From NCBI GenBank assembly GCA_002633005.1, contig NMRA01000133.1, positions 552,627 through 616,626 on the forward strand: a stretch of DNA of 64,000 bases, in the 5' to 3' direction. Within the stretch, counting starts at the first letter, position 1. Each line of letters opens with the position of its first letter. A model generated the notes under the pieces. The model was given only the letters and a program-made list of their open reading frames with translations, searched no databases and had not been told where the DNA came from. The position numbers and the translations under genes were made by a program. Positions 14,169 to 25,590 of this stretch are shown one piece after another. The stretch is from Phoronis australis. Its lineage: Eukaryota; Phoronida; Phoronidae.

Positions 14169-14736
14169 CCAGTAGCAAAAGAATGGTAAAAGTGAGGCAA
14201 CACCCACACTTTAACCAGTTCACATGTTATGTCAACAATAAAGATCCTGGCAGCACTCCACAGCCAAACCACAAGATATCACCACGCTTTACAAGCAAAG
14301 CACAAGATCACACTAGATTTTCTCACAAGTGCTTGCAACTGTAGAACTCTGCCCCTGTTGGCTCCTTCGTTCGTCATATAGGAATTTATGAAGTGGACCA
14401 GTACCTGGTTTTTTGAAATGGATCACTTCTGGGAAACTATAACCAATACATTCTTGTTTCAGAATACAACAAATCCTGATAATTTATTTCAGGCATCAAG
14501 TGTCACCTTCACCTTTGCCATACAAGTCATGTGGGACTGAACATCACTTTTAAAAATCTTCTCAACTCTTACTAAGAAGGATTATCATTTCAAACAAATT
14601 CAAACCATTGTCGGTGAGAGATTCCATGGGTTCTGTCTTGACAGATACCACGTCCATACTGCTGTTGAGTGACGGTGGACCATCTGAGTTCGCAGTGTCT
14701 GTCGACGACTGGCTGTTAGCGTCACGCTCCACAAAC
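7555..14736 (-). CDS. SAP130: SAP130 C-terminal conserved region (7 exons)
   Basis: This is the part that identifies the gene. The exons at 14606, 13995, 13279, 12661, 10288, 9537 and 7555 line up piece by piece with the vertebrate protein. They give a VKTEPME motif (a candidate SUMO site by analogy), a basic SPRKKPRKQ block, an acidic Ser stretch, the YVDEEG to RYSDVK block, the GWK block, and a helical C-terminal tail ending in Lys-rich sequence. Exon 10288-10391 has no open frame long enough to stand out; it was found by its GWKLYHLATQ motif and its tctctacag acceptor. Phases across the seven exons run 2-1, 1-2, 2-1, 1-1, 1-0, 0-0, then 0 to the stop. Confidence 0.93.
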
Positions 14737-17700
14737 CTGATGACAAAAATCAGCGCAATACAGCAATGCACAAGTGGGTTTAAAACTAGTGAACATTACA
14801 ACAAAACAATAACAAAGTGAAATTTTCATGTTTTGGCCAATTTTAGAGTTTATTCATCAAATGCTACACCTCAAGAAATCTCTAACAGCTTTGTTTAAGC
14901 ATCTTTTCGATCAACAAGAAACACGCATGATATGCGTTAATACCAATATACGCTAATACGAATACGCCAAGAACAATACGCTAATACCAATACGCTAATA
15001 CCAATACGCTAATACCAATACAGTAATACCAATACGCTAATACCAATACGCTAATACCAATACATTACTACCAATATATTAACAGCAGTCAACGCAGGTG
15101 AAAATGTTTGAGTGTAAATATGAATAGCGGCATATTTGCACTCACACTTCAGAATATGGGCTCGCCGAATGTACGAGTGATACATGTGTGAAAGGATTTA
15201 CTCGTTTATGTCCTGCCCTGCATTAATGCTGAGAGGTTCAGTTCAGTTTAAGCACTTAACTGGTGCTTTCATATGGTTTCATTTGGCTTCAACTTAAAAT
15301 ACAAAAGCTGGAGTTAGAACTTGCGTATTAAGACTGGATAATACAAAGCTAGTGCATTTATTTCTGTTTATCCCTTTCATGCCAGCAACACACTACTTAC
15401 CCAGGTGGTTTGGGCGAGTTCGTGGCTGACCTCGGTGCTGACTCGGGACGCGGACTGCCAGTTTCACTACCGGTTGGAGTCGGAATCGTTCGACGCACCA
15501 CATTAGATCTACAACAAAACACCAGATATACAACACAACGATACACGGCTTACAACTCAAGAGGTAAGTTAACAAGATCTACAAAAACTGCTTCCAATTA
15601 GTCGAGATGGATTTTTTGCACACACTTGTCATCATTATGCTGCATACCCATACATGAACACTAAAGATGACAAGTCTAGCAGCCAGTAAAGGCATTGTAA
15701 CCATGGCAACAGAAAATGACTTACTGAGTATGACCACATATTAAGAAGGCATTCATAAACAATTTTACACACCGGTCTTATTTAGTCGTCAGAGACATAC
15801 AGACATTGAAAGCTTAGAGAAATCAGTCAGTTGTATGTACAATGTGTATGGTATAAAAGCAGTGTACTACTAACCCGTCTGCAGTACGCTTCCTCAGAAT
15901 GCTTGGACGCGGTGAAGCATTGGGTGCCACAGCAACAGTGCCTCCACCGGGTGACACGGCGCTGACTACATAGTTGGATGAGGCCCCAACACACAGGGCG
16001 TTGTCAGTGCTCGACACTGCAGGTGTAACTAGCGAAAACAGGATACCGTCATTACAACCAATACAGATTTAAGAGTAATGCCACTTTGTGAATATTCCAG
16101 AAAAACATACCATGGAACTTGTTGTGTTTCCATACAAACACAGGCAAAACATACCATGGAACTTGTTGTGTTTCCATACAAACACAAGCAATACACACCA
16201 TGAAACTTGTTGTGTTTCCATACAAACACAAGCAATACATACCGTGAAACTTGTTGTGTTTCCATACAAACACAGGCAAAACATACTAACTGTTTAACAA
16301 AGTCAGGTGTAAATAAATGTTTTGACTAACAGTCATTTTGTAAAACTTAAAGCATTGTTTTTCCTTAGCCGCATTACAATAAATTCCACTGGAAGTGAAT
16401 ATTAAATTCACAAAAGTCTTTTGAAGACAAATTACCATTAATGAGAGTAAAACAGCCAAACCATCCAAAACCTAAATATACAGAAATGAGAACTTTGGGT
16501 GTTTTACCAAATCATTATCAATAGTTCAAAATGAGCTTTTAGACAGATGAATGAAGGCTGTTGAATCATAAATCTGGTCAAGGGAAACTGAATAATATTC
16601 ACTTTGATTTAAAAAAGCAAACGCTACATTGCGTCATATTCACTCGATTGTGCTTACTAACACTTAGTCTGCTGCATAACTTGTGTCTGCATTGTCAACT
16701 GGTAGCTGTAGACCGTAGACTAAGATACCCACCCTGGCAGCTGTATACCGTAGACTAAGATACCCACCCTCACTGTAATTGATGTCATAATGACCAGTTT
16801 TGTGATTCAATGTGTCAAAAAAGATTAAAAGATATAGTCAAAAGTAAAGGACAAATTGTTGCTTTCTATTCTCAAGTCCAGGAGTGTAACTTTGCCGTAT
16901 TCTTAAATCAATTTCTTGATTTTACTATAAACAGTTTTCAGGCATCAAAACATTACTTAAAGATGTAATTGCATGCTCCTAACTATGCCAATGTATAGCA
17001 GGAACTAAACGACAATGTTATTTGGACATCATCTATGCTAACCAAAGTACAGTTGTATTGACAACTTGCAAATTGCAAATGTGAAAACAAAAAATTCTAC
17101 AAATAGGTAACCATTGCATTAATGACGTACCTCGTGGGCTCACATAGCCTCCATCATGCAGTGTTATTCCCCAGCACTACGTCACAATGCTTACTCGACA
17201 CAGTTCAGCGATTTGCAGCGGATCATTTTCGCCACAAAACTCGTTCTTAACCCTTATCCTGCGCTAGGTGAGGTCAGCCGACATTCCAATTATATTACAA
17301 TGCCTTGGGTGTACTTGATCGACTTTGATAAGCTGCAGCTGGGCTGCGCTAGAAGAGTACACTCACCCCAGGACACTTGTGATTTTCATTCAGAAGTTGT
17401 AAGAGCCCACGGATGTTGTTTAGATATGTGAGCATGCACATTCCATAGTTCACAGTTTCCTCTACATTTCTCTGCTTTAAACCACATGACTGTGATTACT
17501 AGTTTGGGACATACTGGCAGGTTTATGTAAGTGTAGACACATAATACCATTAAATGGCTGGAGAGGATGACAGTAGATCAGTTTACTTTCACTAAGGCTA
17601 TGATGAAGATTTACATATGATGAGAATCTCCATAAATTCTGGACAACTTCTATGTTGGCTTCTTTTCTGTGAAATTAACATTTCCCCTTCAAATTTCCAA

Positions 17701-20700
17701 TTTAAAATTGTTAGGTCATTACTCTGGGTGACCTCCACAACAGCTTAGTGCACAGCAGTAGTGGTGACCTACTTAGCTCAGCACACAGGGAAAGTAGTCT
17801 GAAGAGAGGCTCAGCAGGATAAGGGTTAACCACAATTGGCAACTTTCAACCTACTGCATATTCATATCGTGGCTAAATGTTGTGTTTCTAATTGACCAAG
17901 CAATCGCAGAGATAATGAATTAGCGTGCAAGTTCCACCGACTTAAAATTACAGTAGTCTTTTATAGCAAAAGGCTGGTTCATAATCATAGATGAAGAATA
18001 AGAGTGCAAGTTACACTTCAAGTGCTATCATTTGTCAAGGCATCCATGAAAAAACCTGAGGATCTACTAACCTTCAGCGAGGGTAGTTATGACTTGTGTT
18101 AGGGCCTGACGCGCGGGGTCAAAAGTCATGACGGGTCTAGAGAGGCGCATATCAGAGCCACCTGGTGGGAACGTGTGTGGCAGACCTTGAAGGTGAGCAG
18201 TAAGGTTCACAGCCTGGGCTGTTTGAGAATGAATACATTGATTAGACAGAGCTGGCATAATTCATGTTAATGCATGATCTTCAAACTGGCACATGCTTTT
18301 AAATATGTAGTAGATTGAAAAACATGGAATACATCAATTAAATGAAAAACAACGGATTAACAAACCACTATATGTCTCATTAATTGTGGCATCTGAACAT
18401 TTGTCTATCATAGTAACCAAAGAACATATAATCCCTACCACGGTAACGTAGTTCAGTGTTAAGCAAGCAAACAAGTGAGGACATGGAATGACGTTACTTA
18501 ATACAAAAATCACTTATTGCCACCAATGAGACGTGATAATAATACTTACGCGGTACTTGAGGGTTCACAATGGATGCATCAAATGCTGGGAAGTAATGCG
18601 GACCGGGCCTCCCTGGCAGTTGGAAGTCAAGGGGGCGCTCATGACGAGAGCTGGGATCAGTCGCCGTAGTCATTGTACCGTCTGTTGTTGACAGAAACTC
18701 CGTCTGGCCACTACGCTGAATGGTCTTAGCAACTAAAAATACGAGGCTACATTTAAAGGGATTGGTGAATCATATCATGCCACTAGGAGGCGCTGCACAA
18801 GTCAGACAGGTAGATGCTGGATGCCCAGATACAACAGTGGAGGCCACAGAAGCACTTTCAAATTGAAAAATTTGTATGTTTAGGGCACTTATAGGCAGAC
18901 CTTAAATACAAAGATGGGAAAATAAAGATGACTTCCAAAATGAGTACCAAGTTATCATGGTTTCATGAGATTATTTATGAACAAAACCAATCCTGAAAAA
19001 TTAGTGACCTTCATCCAGGTCAATAAGTTGATTTTCGGACTCCAAAATGCGATAACGACCGTCGTGGAAATGAGGTTGTTATCACATTTTTGGGGTCTGA
19101 AAAACAATCTATAGACTCAGTGTGAAAGCCAGTAATTGTTTTATCATATGACCCGCAATCAAGTAATTCATGAAAGGTGGCTATGTTTGGACCTTTGTTC
19201 CTATTTCGATCACTCATTCGGTCAGCGATTATGAAAAAACTTCCGAGACATGCTCGGAGTGGACAATGGAACAATCAAGTATATTTCGGGAAAGATATTG
19301 TGCTTTGGGACCATACAATGGTCGTTTCAATGCAAAACAACTGACAAACGCCATTCCATTGCTAGCTACGTGTCAGCACGTTCAGAGTGAACGCCATGCC
19401 TTGACGCAGGTTTGCATTCACCTCGTGGTTTATATTCTACGGTTAATTAAAAAAGAATGTGACATCAGAATTGGGATGAATGACTTTAGTGATGTGCTGG
19501 TGGCGCAGTGGTAAAGTTGGTGATGCGCTAGTGGCGCAGTGGTAAAGTTGGTGATGCGCTGGTGGCGCAGTGGTAAAGTTGAAGCTTGTGAAATGAGAAC
19601 TGCCACAATCGAATCGTAAATAAACAATTACAACTTTCAAAAAAACTTCTTAAACAAAATTTGAAATGGCTTTACCAAAGCAGTGGTCAACACTGTGATT
19701 TATTGACCTCTGTGGTACTGAATTGTAAAATGTGCCCAAACCATATAACAGCATCTTACAAACCATATACTAGTCACATAGTGTGGCCATCAATCATTTC
19801 AAGATGGAAAATTTTTGTGCCGGCTGGTTCAACAAGCTGAGAATAACAAGAGACTCACAAGAGTGGAGAGGAAGGCTCCACTTGCTTTTAAAGACTAGAA
19901 TGTTTTCATGCAAGTTCAGCACTACTTTAGCCTGTCACTTTTTTAACTGCAACAGCCAGCCTTCACAGCTTACCAACAGGAGGCTGCACCTTTGGGGTCA
20001 CCATGGTAACTGCAGATCCAAATGATTGCGGTATGGCACTAGAAACAACCGCAGGTTTGGTGATAGAACTGATAAAAGGGTGTGGCTTGACTGTTGATGT
20101 CTTAGGCGCCGTAGACAGCAGAGCAGCGTTACTTATAAATGGAGGCTGTCCTCTGGGCGTGACAGTCTCCTTGGGTTGTATTGTTATCTGAACTGTTTGC
20201 GCAACAGAGGCAGTTGGCCTGAAATAGAACACAGCTGTCAATCAACCACTTGTCGAAACAACTTCAAATTGGGCAGACATATGTTTGCAGACGAGGGATA
20301 GTGATTGCATCATTTCCTGAAGTTTGAGATTTACACTTCATTTCGCTCTTTGTGTTAAAATGCAATTCTGGACTCAAAAAGTATGATCAGATTGAACATA
20401 TACTATAAATTTAAATCAAGTTACCAAATAAATGCCCAAACTTTTGACAAATTATGTTTTTTTACAAAACTACAAGACCTACAAACTTTGTGCTGTTGAC
20501 CCTACCGACCACTGTTCACAGTTGCATTAAATAAATACACTTTTACGCTCAACGTTGTGTAGGGATTAGGAGACACAATTCTCTCAAGAATGTGATATAC
20601 TCATTAGACACACTGTTGTGATACACTCATTAGACACACTGTTGTATCAAGGTACCTGATGTCTGACGGTGGAGTCAGTGGCTTACAAATGTTGAGGCTA

Positions 20701-23700
20701 TGCTGTGCTGGTCTGAGGACAGTGTGCTTTGAGAGAACACCAGGAGGCGCAGCTGCAACAAAAGGATAGTGACAATAAAAGAATAACAACAACAAAGGAG
20801 TAGCGAAAAGAAAGGGATAGCGAGTATTACTACTACATATCAAATCTTAAAATGGTTTACATTAAGAGTTATGTATTAGAAAAGTAAAGACTACATGGCA
20901 GATAATTCACAGACATAGATTCTATAACAGGAATTTCCGAAAATGGGCTCATGGGCAGATATTCTGAAAATGACTTTTCAAAAACGTCAAATGATACACG
21001 TCTGGGCAAATTCTTGGAAAACGAGGAGTATTTGTGAAAACTGTATCATTGCTGTCTTTCATATTGTGCTAACATAGCTACTTACAAACAAAGTCACCCA
21101 ACATCTCATTAAATGACAATCATTTGAATGAAATCACGATCCAAAAATATAACATTATGGGTATATTCTTAAACACTTTGTTCTTTTGCTAAAGTGAGTT
21201 CTACTTATTTTTCATCGACAGATGTGGCGCTTAAGACCAAATTTCTGTCTTTATGAAATAGTCCCCACACATGCTGCTGAAACTAAATACAAGACTTACC
21301 CTTCACAACCTGAGATGCAAACGGCTGATTTCTGACTTGCAAACCTGCAGGCTGGGCTCGTATGATAGACGCCATCGTCTGAGACGTTGAGCTGGCAGAT
21401 ACATGCTGTGTGAGTGTCGACTGGGTGGCGTGCATGCTAGGCAGGGAGGTCAGACTGATGGGCCCAGGCTGGGACAGGCTGGTTTGAACTGTGTGAACTG
21501 TGGGTACAGTCTGAGTAGACAAGTTGATGGGGCCCGCCTGGGCTGCTTGAAGAATGGGCTCTCGCTGCAGAATGGGTGTGACTTGAGGAGCACTGGCCAA
21601 TGAATGCTGTACAAGAGGCAGTGACGACTGGTTGACAGGTGGCTGAAAGGGTTTTATGGACACTGAGTCTAGTACTTCGGGCACTTTATTTGGCGCACAT
21701 TTTTTAAACTGATAGCAAGATTGCTCTGATCATTAGCTGAACACAGCAGTCCATGCGAGTACTCAACACATTCACACTTCTTCATACACTGAAGACCAAT
21801 AACAAACACACGAGAGGTACTCAGTACAATGCTAGTCTACCGATGAAAACAGGATTTGAAATCGTGCCTGACAAGTGAGATTCTGTAGTCCAAACCTGTA
21901 TCGAACAGAAAAATGTCGCAGTGACGATGAGCTGAAAGAAGTTTCTTGTAGACAATAACTACGGATTATGGTAAAAATTCTCCAGTTTGGAACGATTAAA
22001 AATTAATTACTTTTCTCAAATTCAGAATTTGTACCAAACTTTAGAAATGGGCAATATTGGCTGTTCCAAAATTCAAGAAGTACGACCAATGGCAAATGAC
22101 CATCATTCTCAATCTTATACTCTATGAAGATAGATGTAATGATTGCATTGGCAGATATTTTTGATGATTTCATGAACTGCAAGGTCTATTTTCTAATTCT
22201 GTTGACACAAAAATACAGTGACCGATCTTTGACAAATAAGACAAATGCCAAAACCGGATGTGTCCCAATCATAAGAATCAAAGAAAATTCAATTTCACCT
22301 TGAATTTCCATGTCCCAAATTTCATAGAGCATCCCAAACTGGAGAGAGTTTACTGTACCACTTATGTGACAATAGTGTTTCCCCTGCGTGTAAAAATCTG
22401 GGCGGCCCGCCACACTCCTTTTTGACTCCGCCGCTCGTTATCTTGCCCAAATTGACTGCAACACACCTAAAACCTGATGAGAAACTTCACCGCTATGCAA
22501 AAATTGCAAGTAAAAATGAATACACAATACACAGGTTACATGGCTACTGTCGATGTTTGTAAATCAACTAATTAGTTTAGTGCTTGACACTGTTTAGTGT
22601 ACAATGATTTATTGCCTTGATAATAATTTAGCGATTGCAGCAAAATGTTGAACATGGAAATCTACGTGCAAAGATTTTTAAATTTCTCATCATCCCTTTT
22701 TGCTGGCAAAAAAGCTTGAAGAACTCACTTTTAAACCAGATGGTGCACTCTGATCTCATAGTTCTTAATCTATGACAATGTATCGATTACGAAAGCATGG
22801 ACACAAATTTTCAGCTACCCATTCATTCATGATGATGGTGGTATCCCACCAAGATACACACAGTGCTGTTCTCAACCATTCGTTGACAACTGTTCACACT
22901 ATAGATTGCTCTGGTGTTCAGATCTCAGACAAGGATAATGCCACCCCCAGGCTCCTCATAAAGGAGGCTACGCATATACGGTTGAACCATGCTGAGCACA
23001 ATCTAAATAGAAACATTGGTTCATTTGAGCTCCAAATGCTTTGATTTATGGTCTCTCTCCTTCACAATGCATTTTGACGTGTGCCTGTGCAGTCTGTTCT
23101 TCACGTGAGTATGTGAACTGTTTCCTTGAAAATGGTTTAAGTAATACACCAAAACGTTGGATAAATATGTCGTTATTTACTTACGCGCTAATTTTAAAGT
23201 TGGTGTATCCCACAAATGATGTAAAGTTAGCCGCAGAGATGATAAACACCATACAAACCTGTAGAGAGTGGCCTGTAGAGATGATTAACACAATACAAAC
23301 CTGTAGAGAGTGGCCTGTAGAGGTCTCTATGGACTGCCCAACATACTGGGGAATGCGCTGAACCTTTGTAAAGCTGGCTGGCACAGGCTTACCAAGGTAT
23401 GGAAAGTCTTTTGCTGGAAAGGCATAGATTGAGAATGGGAAAACCACGCGAGATGATTGTAGACAACTGACCATTTCTTTAATCGGATGTAATGTATAGA
23501 GAAGCAATCTTCTGCAGACTTGTTTTAAAACAAAATTCACACCACTGAACCTAACCATTAGTTTTACAATACAAAACTGGCAGAACATAACATTAACAGC
23601 AGATGATAATAATCTAGTTACATGAACACACGGAGTGCAGAAATAGAACTTATGCCAGAGAAGCAATGTGGACTTTTACAACATTCCTCGATATTATGGT

Positions 23701-25590
23701 GCTACTCTGCTACTGCACAATGGGAATTCGCCTGGGGTTTGTAAAACTTAAGTCTAACTTTCCACATGTAAGGCTATAGACCTAATTCATGCCGACAAGA
23801 GGGGCGTTCCAAAACGAGGCTCGCTACGATAGTTCTGTTAGCTTGTCGGCATAGTTGTATTCCGCGTTGCTCGAACGGCTAGAACACGGCCATTCAACTG
23901 CCTGTTCTACAATCCCTAAGGACGTTGAGATTCGGAAGCGTAGGGTCGTTGCCAGACGCCGCAACGAAGGAAAATATGTCCATGTAAAATTTATGTTTTC
24001 GAAAAGTTAGATCATATTTTGTCGCATCTTGGTTGCCGAGCATCATAGCAACAACTGGAGAATCTTCGGCCAGCCAGGTTGTGTTTTCATGACTATGGGT
24101 TGAAACATTATGCATTTTTCTTTCCAAAAAGGACAGGGCCCTCAATTCCTCGATTTTGGGGCTGAAAATCATCTCTCTTCCTCTCTCAAAAATATTCAAA
24201 AATCACGCAAAATTCCCCCCACCGGAGGCCTAAAAATTCTCCTAGTGATTGAAAATTTCTCTTCGTAGTTCAAATCACTTAACCACACAGGTGACAATTT
24301 GAACGAGCACAAAATGCTACTTGAGACAGGGCCTATGAGAACTTTATTTAACAACATCAATTATTCTTTCAGATCAATGGCAAATCAACTACTAGTCCCG
24401 GAAGTCTCTACCTCACCTGGCTATGCTTGATAAACAAATTAAACCAGATGTGACTAATTGCACATCACAGCAAAATATGATGAGCCACCACTTCCAAATA
24501 TGTCTTCAACTCATCAACAATACGAGCAGATGACCTGGTTCGTGTAGAAAGCATTGTCAACAATTTACAAGAAGAAACGTAACCCTGCATTCACCATAAT
24601 ACCTAATCCGTAACACTACAATCGCCGCAATTTGGTCATATTTACTTTATGTGATTCGAACCTAGTTTTCCGAAAAAAAATTCCCTTTCGTTAGACAACT
24701 CTTTGGTGCATTGACTTGTTCTCTAATGTATTTTTCTACATCTCTGTGGTTAATTATCGACACATTTTTACGATTTAATATCCAGGTTGGACTCGAAAGA
24801 CCGGCCATTTAACTCACGCAATGTCAACTTCCACTTTGTTTATCGCAGTGAGCTTCGCTTTGGATTTTAATATCTGTCGCGTGAGTTAGGTCTACAGACC
24901 TTCCACGAAGTTATGCAAAGAGACGGTGATTTTGTACTACTCCCCAGCTCAGTTGGGAAACCTGCAAGAGGTCTATTAAGACACAGCTCCATAATTGTCA
25001 AGCAAACCAGCGCTGAACCAAACCAACATCAATTACCAGTGACACTGAAATTTTGTTTCAAAACTTAGTTTCGATACTGAGAGTGACAATCACCTGTTTT
25101 AGGCAGAAGGTTTGTAGTAGCAGGAGCGATAGAAAGGTTCCGACGTTCTCCTACAGATGACTCTGATGTCAGTTTGACTTGTGCCTGCAATTAAACAAAC
25201 AACAGATTTCACAAACACAGGGTGCATTCAATCATCCATGTGACCTCAGTGTGATTACTTAAAGTAGGTGTGCCTTAACTACTTACAAAATATATCAGCG
25301 AGTGCACCAAAAACTTTGTTATGGTCATAAGTAATTCAAGTGTCTTGTCGAAAACAGAAAAAATGGACAGAGTTTGGGATTTCTGTTTTGATACAACAAT
25401 TAAAAATTTCAATACCTACCGAAATCGACAAAGGTGCCAGAGACTTAGTGACGTCAGTTTGGAACGGCCTGGGCGGGTCACCAGCTTGCTGTGAAGATGG
25501 TGGCACATTACCCACTGCCCCACCTGTTGGCAAATTACTCATACTTCGTCCAACGATTGTCGTAGCTTTCTGACCCCTTTTGCAGTCAAC
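7555..25590 (-). CDS. SAP130: SAP130, Sin3A-associated protein 130 (17 exons, 5' incomplete)
   Basis: Subunit of the nuclear Sin3/HDAC corepressor complex; in the known family the C-terminal part binds Sin3A. Exons in transcript order: 25420-25590, 25094-25184, 23301-23413, 21300-21708, 20656-20752, 19974-20218, 18550-18732, 18072-18218, 15875-16028, 15401-15508, 14606-14736, 13995-14073, 13279-13391, 12661-12798, 10288-10391, 9537-9647, 7555-7704. Every junction uses GT/AG, phases match throughout, and the chain gives 847 residues plus TAA. Family landmarks in the right order: SPRPSILRKR, VKTEPME, SPRKKPRKQ, YVDEEG, RYSDVK, NQKG...GWK, ERIHELMQ, and KLVIDQVDEARNSLLKILDHK close to the end. 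The middle is Pro/Ser/Thr/Gln-rich, as in orthologues. Human SAP130 is about 1050 residues, so roughly 200 N-terminal residues are missing; an unplaced stretch at 25690-25830 could hold more. ATTAAA lies at 7504-7509. The first three exons are the least certain because that region is poorly conserved. Confidence 0.9.
8221..8656 (+). repeat. 30-bp minisatellite, about 15 copies
   Basis: Unit GATGTGTTGCAAGACACATG + AGACTATAAT, with 26-30 bp variants. A tail of the array (9175-9187) resumes after the inserted element at 8657-9174. SAP130 intron. Confidence 0.92.
8657..9174. mobile_element. hAT-like non-autonomous element inside a minisatellite
   Basis: Ends CAGGGCTTGGAAT and ATTCCAAGCCCTG, flanked by the 6-bp direct repeat ATGAGA (8651-8656 and 9175-9180). 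Minisatellite sequence resumes immediately after the right end. The interior contains repeated GCGGAAA/TTTCCGC motifs and an A-rich tract. No transposase seen. Confidence 0.8.
10570..12190. mobile_element. hAT-like element, longer relative (1.6 kb)
   Basis: The left end CAGGGCTTGGAATGACCC matches the 8657 element, and the right 200 bp (about 11990-12190, ending AAGCCTTG) matches its right part including the TTTCCGC motifs. Flanked by the 6-bp direct repeat AAGGAG (10564-10569 and 12191-12196). The middle shows no recognisable transposase. Lies in a SAP130 intron. Confidence 0.65.
14097..14169 (+). repeat. (CAA)n microsatellite
   Basis: About 24 perfect CAA units. On the SAP130 sense strand this is (TTG)n, starting about 24 bases upstream of the acceptor of exon 13995-14073. 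Confidence 0.97.
14938..15078 (+). repeat. 14-bp tandem repeat
   Basis: Repeats of GCTAATACCAATAC with a few variants, about 9-10 copies, in a SAP130 intron. Confidence 0.9.
16105..16287 (+). repeat. 44-bp tandem repeat, 4 copies
   Basis: Units share CTTGTTGTGTTTCCATACAA followed by ACACAGGCAAAACATACC. The array starts about 75 bp upstream of the acceptor of SAP130 exon 15875-16028. Confidence 0.9.
16956..17943. repeat. dispersed repeat, copy A (interrupted by a MITE)
   Basis: Left part 16956-17250 and right part 17830-17943 match 38936-39335 with roughly 80-85% identity by eye (shared TGCATGCTCCTAACTATGC, TAATGACGTACCT, CCAAGCAATC). No coding frame. The insertion at 17251-17825 splits it. 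Confidence 0.75.
17251..17825 (-). mobile_element. piggyBac-like MITE with TTAA target duplication
   Basis: TTAA at 17247-17250 and 17826-17829 flanks ends CCCTTATCCTGC and GCAGGATAAGGG. It interrupts a dispersed repeat whose second copy (38936-39335) has a single TTAA at the matching spot (39225-39228), an empty-site equivalent. 575 bp with no coding capacity seen. Located in a SAP130 intron. Confidence 0.8.
19490..19582 (+). repeat. 31-bp tandem triplication containing a tRNA box A
   Basis: Three units, each containing GTGGCGCAGTGGTAAAG, which fits a tRNA A-box (TRGCNNAGTGG). Downstream ACAATCGAATCG resembles a decayed box B. Probably a tRNA-derived SINE remnant. Confidence 0.6.
23218..23301 (-). 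repeat. 42-bp tandem duplication carrying a 5' splice site
   Basis: CTACAG|gtttgt occurs twice, ending exon sequence at 23301 and again at 23259, exactly 42 bp apart. The added segment would encode VCIVLIISTGHSLQ in frame with SAP130. Confidence 0.7.
25094..25184 (-). CDS. SAP130: SAP130 upstream exon (phase 0 to 1)
   Basis: Short exon of 91 bp with acceptor ttaattgcag and donor gtgatt. It encodes AQVKLTSESSVGERRN and then an Ala/Thr-rich stretch. It links the phase-0 end of exon 25420-25590 to the phase-1 start of exon 23301-23413 and so closes the frame. The assignment rests on phase, splice sites and Ser/Thr/Pro-rich composition, not on recognised homology. Confidence 0.6.
25420..25590 (-). 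CDS. SAP130: SAP130 most upstream exon found
   Basis: 57 codons, phase 0 at both ends, with acceptor ttttgttcag and donor gtaggt. Encodes a Gly/Ser/Pro-rich segment (GRSMSNLPTGGAVGNVPPSS). No initiator Met context fits and a good acceptor lies at its 5' edge, so it is an internal exon and the first exon lies upstream. Confidence 0.6.

Noticed and set aside
13991-14344. Poly-Thr and poly-Cys open frames
   Set aside because: Translations of the CAA/TTG microsatellite. Only 13995-14073 on minus is a real SAP130 exon.
19170-19514. 114-residue plus-strand frame
   Set aside because: Runs into the A-box triplication, has no domain and lies antisense in a SAP130 intron.
23894-24199. 101-residue minus-strand frame in a SAP130 intron
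   Set aside because: No domain, no splice signals in phase, and the SAP130 chain is complete without it.
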